A stretch of 10,012 nt of DNA from CAYYHA01 sp964471535 (lineage in GTDB: Bacteria; Myxococcota; Myxococcia; SLRQ01): assembly GCA_964471535.1 (NCBI GenBank), contig CAYYHA010000150.1, forward strand, positions 1 to 10,012. Direction: 5' to 3'. The translations under genes were made by a program, and so were the position numbers. The notes beneath the pieces are model-generated. The model did no database searches. It was not told the origin of the DNA and saw only the letters and a program-made list of their open reading frames with translations. The first letter of the stretch is position 1, and each line of letters starts with the position of its first letter. This document shows, one piece after another, positions 1 through 6,800 of this stretch.

Positions 1-1816
1 GGGGGAGGACCGCCATCGTCCCCAGCTCGGCGCAGCCCCAGCCCGAAGCGGTCCCCACCGGCACGCGCCAGGCGCTTTGGCCCGAGAGCGTGACCACGAG
101 CTCCACGTCACCCGTGGCCTCGCCGAAGTAGGGAACGAAGTCGATGCGGGGAAGGCCGAGCCCCCCGAGCCACGGGTCGAAGAACCAGCCCATCTCCCCG
201 CCTGCCGCCGCCTCGGCCTCGGCGACGAAATCCGCCGTATCGCCAACGCCGTTGGCGATCCACTGCCGGTACACCTCGACCAGTGCATCGACACCGAGGA
301 GCCCCTCGAGGTGCCGCAGAACGAGTGCACCTTTCAGGTAGAAGACGTAGGTCTTCAGATCGGCCGCGCGTTCCGGCCGCAACGGCGCATCGCCCTGCGC
401 TTCGATCCAGCCGAGAAGGAGATCCCGCTCGCCTTGCCACAGGGCCTCCGCCCGCTGTGGACCTGCGTAGTCGGCGAAGGCCGAGAGGCCCCAGTAGTCG
501 GCGCCGCCCTCGACGAGCCAGAGGTCCAGTGGGCTTCTCAGCGCCACCGTGACCCCGAGCCATTGGTGGGAGAGTTCGTGGGCGAGGAGGAAGAGCCCCT
601 CGTCCTGCACCTCGGGCCCCACCCAGCTCTCCGGAACGAAGATCAAGCCACGCTGGGCCCGCCCGTAGCTTTCCTCCCCCACCGCGACCACCGCGACCGA
701 ATCCACGGCCGGGGTGCCATAGCGACGGGTGAAAAACTCGAAGGTCGAGGCGGCGTAGCCAAGGTATTGGGCACCCTCGGCGGCGAGCAGCACGATGCGA
801 CCGTCCTCGGAACGCGCCGGCGAGACCGTCGCGCCGGCGGCGCCCGGCCAGGTACTGCGGCGCACGGGGCTCGCCACGATCTCGGTCGTACCCGGGGCCA
901 CGGTGTTCACCGCGTCCCCGGACACCACCGTGAGCGCCGGGTCGTGCACGAGGCGCAGGACCACCGGGACGGAAGCCGGGTCGGCCCCCTCCAGGCGGGG
1001 AAATACCGCGACGTCTCCGGTGAAGTAGAAGCGCGTCGCCTCCACCCGGGCGACCTCACCGTAGGCTTCGAGGGAGAGGGTGACGTCGGCGATCTCGTAG
1101 ACGAGGTCGAGGATCACCTCGTCACCCGGTGCCGGCGCCGGATCGAGGGTCACCGTCACGACGGCTCCCTGCTGCTCGGTGGTCGCAGTGCGTCCCGCGC
1201 GGTCGGTCACGGAGACGAGCGCGGCACCGGGGTGCAGCGCAAGGCGGAATTCGGGCGACGCGCCGGCCCGCAGCGTCGAGGTGGCACGGCCGCTCAGACC
1301 GGGCGGCGCGAGGGTGAGTTCGGCCTCGATCGCGCCCTGCTGCCAGCCGCCGTCGACGGCAGTGGGGTGGGGGCTCGGCGAGGGGGGCAGTGGCCGGTGG
1401 AAAGCGCGGGTGTGGCGGCGCCGGAGCGCCTCGAGCGCCGGCGGCCGCTGCAGCCTCCCGTACCGTCCGCCCCGAACGGGTTGCAGGCCTAGGAGCGTAA
1501 GGCCGTCGGCGAGGCCGAAGGGAGGGGCCGTGGGCTCACCCGCGACCCGATCCGTCCCGTCCCCAGCATCCACCACGACGAGGTACCGCTCGGCGAGGAA
1601 GGCCTCGTCTCCGCTCCAGGTCACCTGCCCGTCGACCGACGTCACATCGAGCGCCGGCTCGCTCGGATCGGCGGCGAGGGGCGTCTTCGCCAGATCGAGC
1701 ACCACCGTGGCATCGAGATGGGACGGCGGCGCCACCGGGCACGCGGCACAGGGATCCTTCGCTCCGCCGCCGGGCCCACAGGCGATCGCCAACAGACAGA
1801 ACGGGAGGAGCCGCAC
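1..1816 (-). CDS. M1-type zinc metallopeptidase, predicted lipoprotein (3' end beyond window)
   Basis: I read this by translating the minus strand: the frame is open from 1942 to the left edge, so the gene is cut there (605 codons visible from the GTG at 1816). From that start the protein opens MRLLPFCLLAIAC, a short lipoprotein signal with lipobox cysteine 13, so it is probably exported and membrane-anchored. Catalytic features: HELSHQW at residues 413-419 (bases 580-560), then exactly 18 residues to Glu436 in LWLVEGGADYW, giving the HExxH-18-E zinc site of the M1 (gluzincin) family. A YLKGA motif follows, with Tyr493 at the place of the catalytic tyrosine. The N-terminal 370 or so residues are beta-rich and Ala/Gly/Pro-rich, as expected for the M1 N-terminal domain plus a linker. 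Odd: the GxMEN exopeptidase motif is missing; GRAQ (385-388) followed by RGLIF sits in its place. It is probably an aminopeptidase-like hydrolase of unknown substrate. Start: an ATG at 1942 with GGGGAG just upstream is the alternative, but it would put about 42 residues before the signal peptide. Family call is firm; exact start and specificity are not. Confidence 0.9.
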   Translation of the reverse strand, partial: MRLLPFCLLAIACGPGGGAKDPCAACPVAPPSHLDATVVLDLAKTPLAADPSEPALDVTSVDGQVTWSGDEAFLAERYLVVVDAGDGTDRVAGEPTAPPFGLADGLTLLGLQPVRGGRYGRLQRPPALEALRRRHTRAFHRPLPPSPSPHPTAVDGGWQQGAIEAELTLAPPGLSGRATSTLRAGASPEFRLALHPGAALVSVTDRAGRTATTEQQGAVVTVTLDPAPAPGDEVILDLVYEIADVTLSLEAYGEVARVEATRFYFTGDVAVFPRLEGADPASVPVVLRLVHDPALTVVSGDAVNTVAPGTTEIVASPVRRSTWPGAAGATVSPARSEDGRIVLLAAEGAQYLGYAASTFEFFTRRYGTPAVDSVAVVAVGEESYGRAQRGLIFVPESWVGPEVQDEGLFLLAHELSHQWLGVTVALRSPLDLWLVEGGADYWGLSAFADYAGPQRAEALWQGERDLLLGWIEAQGDAPLRPERAADLKTYVFYLKGALVLRHLEGLLGVDALVEVYRQWIANGVGDTADFVAEAEAAAGGEMGWFFDPWLGGLGLPRIDFVPYFGEATGDVELVVTLSGQSAWRVPVGTASGWGCAELGTMAVLP

Positions 1817-1955
1817 GAGCGCCCAGCTCCGGCCTGCGCCAGCACAAGGCGATCCGACGAGGCCCTCCGTCTCCGATGCGGGCACCCGCAGGTACCCTTC
1901 GCTGTGCGTTGCGCCCGAGTGTCGTGGTGCGGTCCGCGGCATCGGCTCCCCTACA
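1817..1955 (-). other. Gap, or extended 5' end of the M1 peptidase gene
   Basis: This stretch lies between the radical SAM stop (1956) and the preferred GTG start of the peptidase (1816). It is open in the peptidase frame from an ATG at 1942-1940, preceded by GGGGAG at 1951-1946 but with only 3 bases of spacing. The translation (begins MPRTAPRHSGATHSEG) is polar and resembles nothing I recognise. An in-frame GTG near 1858 is a third option. I see no hairpin terminator here, which supports read-through from the radical SAM gene. Confidence 0.5.
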
Positions 1956-2951
1956 TCAGGCAGGCGGCAGGCGCGACCGCTCCCGTTCTCGGCGCGCTGC
2001 ATCCGCCATCACCGCGGCTACGATCCTGCGATGATCGCCGCTGCGCCGTAGGTCCTCGCGGAGCCGGGTGACAGCGGCCGCATCCTGGAACAGACCGAGG
2101 CAGGTGGCGCAGGGGGCCTCCGAGGTCTCCTGCATCACCGGAAGCCGTGCTCGCCCTGCACGGCGAGCCAGAACACGCGGACCGAGCACCGCGATTCCCG
2201 CGAGCGCTGGATCTCGCCGCGCACGCTCCACCGCAGCCACCAGGTCGTCCTCACCGAGCTTGCCGAGGTACAACGCACTTCCCGGCCCCGCGGCAAGAGA
2301 GGGTCCGCAACACACGCGAAGGATGCCCTCCCAGTCGACCGAAAGGTGAAAGTAGCCAGCACAGCCGCGGTCTTCCACGGGCTCGTTCGATGCGAGTTGC
2401 AGGCTCGTTGCCGCACGACCGGTGAAAGAAAGCCGCTGCGGATTGATCCCGACGCCCCGCTGTTCCAGTTCTCGCAAGATGCCGCTCTCCCTCCAGTCCT
2501 GCTGCGAGCCCCCTAGGACCACGGCGACCTGGAACCCCTTTGCCAGAGCCGCATCCAACCCCCGCAGGAAGGTGCGTGCATCGATGAACTCTGCGTGCCA
2601 TGGGTCCCAGGAAATAGAAATGTGTCCTAGTCCAGCGCTCCGCAGGCGCCCCAGAATCTCCTCGGTTCTTCTCTCGGACTTGGCCCAGAAGGCGCCAGTC
2701 ACGACGTGCACGAAGAAACGATGGCTGGTCCGTTCGACCACCTCGGCGATTTCCTCGGGGTAAAGGAGCGGCTCCCCTCCGGTGAGCGCGACTCGCCCGA
2801 CGAACGGGCCTATGAGTTCGATCACATGCACAGCGCGCTCTACGTCGAGCTTCCCCTCCGCGGACGGGCCGCTCTCGGTCACGCAGTGCGCACACTCTAG
2901 GGGGCAGCGTTTGGTGTAGAGCACACCCAGGGACTTGAATGCGGCGGGCAT
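1956..2951 (-). CDS. Radical SAM enzyme with C-terminal auxiliary-cluster cysteines
   Basis: A 331-residue protein. The radical SAM cluster motif CPLECAHC is at residues 16-23 (Cys16, 20, 23: CxxxCxxC), so the domain starts almost at the N-terminus. LTGGEPLLYP (GGEP at 58-61) is the SAM-binding GGE motif, and SWDPWHAEF (114-122) is a further core motif. The C-terminal part has Cys197 (RGCAGYFHL), Cys214-Cys215 (VCCG) and Cys281-x-x-Cys284, the arrangement of a SPASM or half-SPASM (twitch) auxiliary Fe-S domain, as in many enzymes that modify ribosomal peptides. The tail after residue 290 is charged and Arg-rich. No N-terminal RRE (peptide-recognition) domain fits, because only 15 residues precede the cluster motif. 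The ATG is 4 bases after the HprK-like stop, with GGGAG at 2965-2961, so the two are cotranscribed. Likely cytoplasmic. Role inferred: modification of the 57-residue peptide encoded two genes upstream. Family very secure; reaction and substrate unknown. Confidence 0.93.
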   Translation of the reverse strand: MPAAFKSLGVLYTKRCPLECAHCVTESGPSAEGKLDVERAVHVIELIGPFVGRVALTGGEPLLYPEEIAEVVERTSHRFFVHVVTGAFWAKSERRTEEILGRLRSAGLGHISISWDPWHAEFIDARTFLRGLDAALAKGFQVAVVLGGSQQDWRESGILRELEQRGVGINPQRLSFTGRAATSLQLASNEPVEDRGCAGYFHLSVDWEGILRVCCGPSLAAGPGSALYLGKLGEDDLVAAVERARRDPALAGIAVLGPRVLARRAGRARLPVMQETSEAPCATCLGLFQDAAAVTRLREDLRRSGDHRRIVAAVMADAARRERERSRLPPA

Positions 2952-2955
2952 GACT

Positions 2956-3690
2956 TCAGGCTCCCACAGCGCACGGGACGGGGGGAATGCCTAGGTCTGC
3001 AGCGCAAAAACGGGTGGACCGCGTGAACTCCAGCTCTCCGGTCACCACCGACGTAGCCGTTTGCAACAGGGTCCGCAGCTGCGAGACCGTCGGCTCCGAC
3101 TGACCCGGCGGTAGGAAGAGCTGCTCGAGCATGGTGCGGACAAGGCTGCGCCGCCCTATTGGATGTAGCCGCGTGCGCATCCCCTTTTTCAGGGTGAGCA
3201 CGCCCGCGATCGGCACGATGCCCGTGTGGGGCGAGGGCCCGTCGTCGCTCACGAAGGGGGTCCCCTCGGCGAAGGGCTGTCCGTCTTCCAGGAACACGAC
3301 CACGGCGTCGTCGGCGAGCGGGGTCCCCCTAGCCTGGCGTGCGAGGGTCGACTTTCCTGCCCCATTCGGCCCCGGAAACAACCATGCCCTGCCGCGCTCC
3401 CCGATGGCTGCCGCGTGGAGAAGGAGTCTGCCCTGCTGGGCCAGCGTATGGGCCAAGATGGCTCGCAGGAGGAGCCGGTAGGCAGGGAGCTCCTCCACAG
3501 AGGTCCACCAGGTACCGCCGACCCGGCGGGCTTCGATTTCGTGATACGGTCCGTAGGGAAGCCGCAAGCGAGCGTCGGGTTTTGCAGGGGCCGGGCCCAC
3601 TTTGAGCTCGATCCCTTCCGGATCCGCAAAGGCCCTCGAGAGGCCGGCTGCCCCCAGCGTCGCACCTGTGAAGGCGGCGCAGCGCCTCAC
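2956..3690 (-). CDS. HprK-like P-loop kinase-type protein
   Basis: A 244-residue protein read from a GTG start. Residues 1-85 are a small N-terminal region (contains LRLPYGPYHEIEARRVGG). A conserved-looking LLLHAAAIGE (89-98) comes next, then Walker A GPNGAGKST (107-115), LADDAVVV (125-132) matching the Asp-Asp step of HprK-type domains, GTPFVSDD (143-150), and PIAGVLTLKKG (160-170). This is the pattern of the HPr kinase-related P-loop proteins found in peptide-modification clusters. It is not a true HprK/P: the HPr kinase N-terminal domain and the GxSGxGKS form of the P-loop are absent, and no PTS genes are nearby. Lasso-peptide clusters contain HprK-like kinases that phosphorylate the precursor (the paeninodin type), so ATP-dependent phosphorylation of the neighbouring peptide is a reasonable inference. 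The GTG overlaps the peptide stop by 4 bases (GTGA) and has AGGAGG at 3700-3695, implying translational coupling. Family likely; activity unproven. Confidence 0.85.
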   Translation of the reverse strand: MRRCAAFTGATLGAAGLSRAFADPEGIELKVGPAPAKPDARLRLPYGPYHEIEARRVGGTWWTSVEELPAYRLLLRAILAHTLAQQGRLLLHAAAIGERGRAWLFPGPNGAGKSTLARQARGTPLADDAVVVFLEDGQPFAEGTPFVSDDGPSPHTGIVPIAGVLTLKKGMRTRLHPIGRRSLVRTMLEQLFLPPGQSEPTVSQLRTLLQTATSVVTGELEFTRSTRFCAADLGIPPVPCAVGA

Positions 3691-3860
3691 ATACCCTCCT
3701 GCTCCTCCGGTGACCCCGGTGGCCCCCGGCGAAAATCGCCGCCGCCCGTCACGAAACCGCTCTGCAACTCAACGAGTGGGAGCCGGGGCACTCGTTCCGA
3801 TTTCACGCGGGGAGGCTCGTAGACCTTCCGTTGCGTCGTCGTTTCGACCTCTTGACTCAT
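3687..3860 (-). CDS. Small leader-peptide-like ORF, candidate RiPP precursor (57 aa)
   Basis: This reads ATG at 3860-3858 to TGA at 3689-3687, 57 residues. The N-terminal half is hydrophilic (MSQEVETTTQRK), followed by VYEPPRV at 13-19, where Tyr14-x-x-Pro17 matches the YxxP motif that RRE domains recognise in lasso and related precursor leaders. The C-terminal half contains SGFVTGGGDFRRGPPGS (34-50) and ends PEEQEGM. Gly39-Gly41 is a possible leader/core boundary. There is no Cys, so thioether or lanthionine chemistry is unlikely; Ser34, Thr38 and Ser50 are possible phosphoacceptors and Phe36/Phe43/Asp42 possible radical SAM targets. Evidence that it is a gene: GGGAGG at 3874-3869 with 8 bases to the ATG, a 27-base gap from the giant gene, and a 4-base overlap with the HprK-like GTG. 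Precursor status is inference; it could also be a small regulatory or partner protein. I do not recognise a named family. Confidence 0.72.
   Translation of the reverse strand: MSQEVETTTQRKVYEPPRVKSERVPRLPLVELQSGFVTGGGDFRRGPPGSPEEQEGM
3695..3700 (-). promoter_or_regulatory. Ribosome binding site of the HprK-like gene
   Basis: AGGAGG lies inside the last codons of the 57-residue ORF, 4 bases before the GTG at 3690. A second purine-rich GGAGGAG is at 3708-3702. The site supports the GTG start, which overlaps the peptide stop (GTGA), and supports translational coupling of the two genes. Confidence 0.6.
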
Positions 3861-3868
3861 CGCAGCTT

Positions 3869-3874
3869 CCTCCC
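3869..3874 (-). promoter_or_regulatory. Ribosome binding site of the small peptide gene
   Basis: GGGAGG is followed by 8 bases to the ATG at 3860. It lies just after the stop of the giant gene (3888) and is the best Shine-Dalgarno site I see in the window. It is the main reason to accept the 57-codon ORF as translated. Confidence 0.65.
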
Positions 3875-3887
3875 GCGAGACTACCTA

Positions 3888-6800
3888 TCAGTAGTAAACG
3901 TATACCTTATTGGCGGCGGGCGCAGCCCCTGCCAGATCCTGCCGACCGTCACCGTTGAAGTCGCCAGTTGAGACGGCATAGCCGTGTACCCCATCCTTGA
4001 TGAGGGTACTGTCGGCGTCCGGGGAGAAGTACGGCGATACACCGTCATTGTAGTGGACGTACACGCGATGGGTATTGATCCCGTTCGTGCCCAGCACGAG
4101 GTCGGGGAAGCCGCTGCTGTCGAGCTGCCCGTAGGTCGCCGAGAAGCCCCAGAGGCTGACGCCCGTCCGGGTGAACTCCAGCAAGTAGGGAAGCTGCACC
4201 CCCATGCTGTCCACGACGAACAGGAACACCCGCGAAGGTGAACTGCCCGGACTCGTCAACACCAGCACCCGTGTCCCGGCCGCGTCGGCCACGAACGAGG
4301 CGGCTTCCTTTCCAAGGTCGGAGGCCCAGTCAGGGTCCGTGGCCGGATCCCCCACCACGATTTGCTGCCAAGCGTCATTGGTGGTGAAGGGTCCCGCTCC
4401 GACCAGGTCGGAGCTCCTGAAGACCCAGACCTTCCCGGTGTTCGACTGCGGGACGACGAAGTCCGAACGCATGTCGCCGTCGAAGTCGCCCAGGTCGGCA
4501 AATCCCTGCCGATAGCCGAAGTTCCCGTCCACATCGGTCCCCATGATGGTGATGTCGGCGGAATCGTATGGCACGTATCCACCTGACGCCGCCGTCTGCC
4601 ACGCCGAGATACTGCGACCCGCGTAGATCCGGGCCGATCCGACCCCAGCTTCGAGCTTCGCTCCCACAATCAGGTCGCGGATCCCATCGCCAGTGACGTC
4701 GCCTAGTATCCGCAAGGATTCCCCGAAATCGATTTCCGGCTCGTTCATCGGCCGCGGCCGCCGGATTTCGATCGGTGAGGCGGCATCGACCTGCCCGGAA
4801 CTCACCCCGAAGTAGATCCAAACGGACTCTTTGTCCCGCTGTGCAACGACGAGATCGTCCAAACCGTCACCGCTCACATCCCCTACGTCGAGCGCCCAGC
4901 CGAAGCGACGACCTGGATCTGTATAGGGAGCTGTTAGCTCTTGGGGTACCACGGTGCTCAGGTCGGCCGCCCCGTAGTAGATGTACACCTTCCCCTCGTT
5001 TCCATTGACCAGAGGATCAGCGACGACGAGATCGTCGAACCCATCGTTGTTCAGGTCGCCAGAAACAGGAGCGAGCGCGAGGCCGAAGGTCGTCCTGTTT
5101 TGCGTGTACACCTGCTGGGTCCACAGGTTGTCCTGGCTGGCAATGTTGGTCCCCGGCGTCAGCGGGGAGAGATTGTCCAGTTCATCGGCGGCGCGCACCG
5201 CAACCGAATAGGTGTTGAGCGGCGGCAGCCCGGTCAGTGCCTGCGTGGTCGCGGTGCCGGCCGCCGTCACGAGCGTTGCGGCGTCGAACTCCGCCTCGTT
5301 GGTGATCGGCGTCGTATCCCAGCCGATGCGGTACTCCGCCGGCGTCCCGGTGCTCCCATCGTCGCCTTGTGCGGACCAGCTCACGTCCACCTGTGCGTCG
5401 CGCGCATCGACCAGGGTGAGGCTCACCGCCGGCACGCCGGGCGCCACCACGTCCACCAGGACGTCGTGCGTGATGCTCACCGTGTTGCCGGCGGCATCCT
5501 GCACATAGGCGATCAGCTGGCCCGCTGTGTCCTGCGGAAGCGACAAATCGGTAACCGACTTCGTCTCGGGATCGGTGGTGACGGGATCGGGACCGAAGAC
5601 GGTCGAACCAGAGAGCTCGATCCAGAAGGTGCCGCCGGCCGCTCCGCTGACGTCGAAGCTGAAGTCCGCCTCGGCCGGCACGCCGGCCACCTTGTCCGCG
5701 ATGCGGAAGTAGCCCCCCACCGTCGTGCCCACGGTGGGGTTGGCCGCCGTCACGTAGGCATAGGCACTGCCTGCGTTGGGGTAGGTCTCGGTCATCGACG
5801 GCGGCGTAATGTCCACCGTGAAGTCGAAGGAGACGGTGGTCACGTTCATCGCCGCATCCACGATGCGCGCGGTGAAGGTCCCCGTTTCGCCGTCGTTCAA
5901 GGAGACGGGGAAGGAAGCGACGCCTGCGGCGTCCGAGGTCTGGGTCGCGGTGAGGGTCCCGTTCTTCAGGAGATCCACATCGAGCCCTGGGCAGTCGCTG
6001 GTCTGCGTCACCAAGGTCACCTGCAAGCCTGGCGTATTCGCATCGGTGTCGTCGGAGAGGTTCCACGTCACGGTCGAGCCCACCGGGTCGGTGAAGACCA
6101 GGGAGCAGCCCACCGTATCCACGGTGAAGCTCACCGGACTGCTCTCGGCCGGGTTCCCCGCCGCATCGCTCACCCGCGCGACGAGGGTGTAGCTGCCGTC
6201 GGCCAGGTTGACGGGGATGGTCTGAGGCTGGGTCCCTGAGACCAGAGCCGAGCCGATCTCCGTCTCCGGACCGGGCGCGGTCTGGATGATGCGCACCGTC
6301 TGGGTGGTCTCCGCCCCCTGCACGTCGACCACCACATCGATGGCATTCGAGCCCAGCGCGGCACCATCCGCCGGCTGCTGGATGCTCACCGTCGGCGCGA
6401 CGGTGTCGACGAGGATCCCCTGCCGGGTCTGGGTGGTGCTGTTTCCGGCCGCGTCGCTGACGGTGGCCGTGAAGTCGTAGGGCCCGCCCTCGGAGAGGGT
6501 GTAGCGCGCCGAGGCGGTCCCCCCACTTACCGTCGCAGTCTGAACCTGACCGCCCACATCGAAGGTCACCGTCCGCCCCTCGGCGTCGCTGGTCACGATG
6601 AAGTCGTACTGCAACCCCGGTACGGCCGGATCCACGTCGTCGCTGGCATTCAAATAGACCGTGCCCGAGGCCGGCTGCACGATGGACAGCGCCGGCGGGG
6701 TCAGATCCACCGTGAGGCTCAGCACCGCCTCTGGATCCAGGATGGTCGGGTTCGAATCCCGGAGGTTGGGATTTCCGTTGACATCGGTGGTCACGATCTC

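Noticed and set aside
77..1492. Long plus-strand open frame of 471 codons
   Set aside because: It is antisense to the peptidase. The minus-strand frame has HExxH-18-E, a lipobox and a YxKGA motif, whereas the plus-strand translation is Arg/Gly/His-rich and motif-free, as expected from a GC-rich shadow frame.
2956..3690. Genuine HPr kinase/phosphorylase of carbon regulation
   Set aside because: The protein lacks the N-terminal HprK domain and typical P-loop form, and there are no PTS genes. The setting is a peptide-modification one.
3687..3860. A lasso-peptide precursor (Gly35 to Asp42 could form an eight-residue ring)
   Set aside because: The spacing fits a ring, but the expected Thr at the penultimate leader position is not there (Gln33), and no asparagine-synthetase-like cyclase or leader protease is encoded in the window. 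YxxP alone is shared by several RiPP types.
3861..3887. A terminator or promoter in the gap between the giant gene and the peptide gene
   Set aside because: The 27 bases hold only the Shine-Dalgarno region and a short mixed sequence, with no hairpin plus T-run.
4941..6239. Plus-strand open frame of 432 codons and other long frames across 3984-9417
   Set aside because: All lie opposite the giant repeat protein, whose frame is uninterrupted and carries recognisable Ig, FN3 and FG-GAP motifs. The opposite frames have shadow-type composition and no domains.
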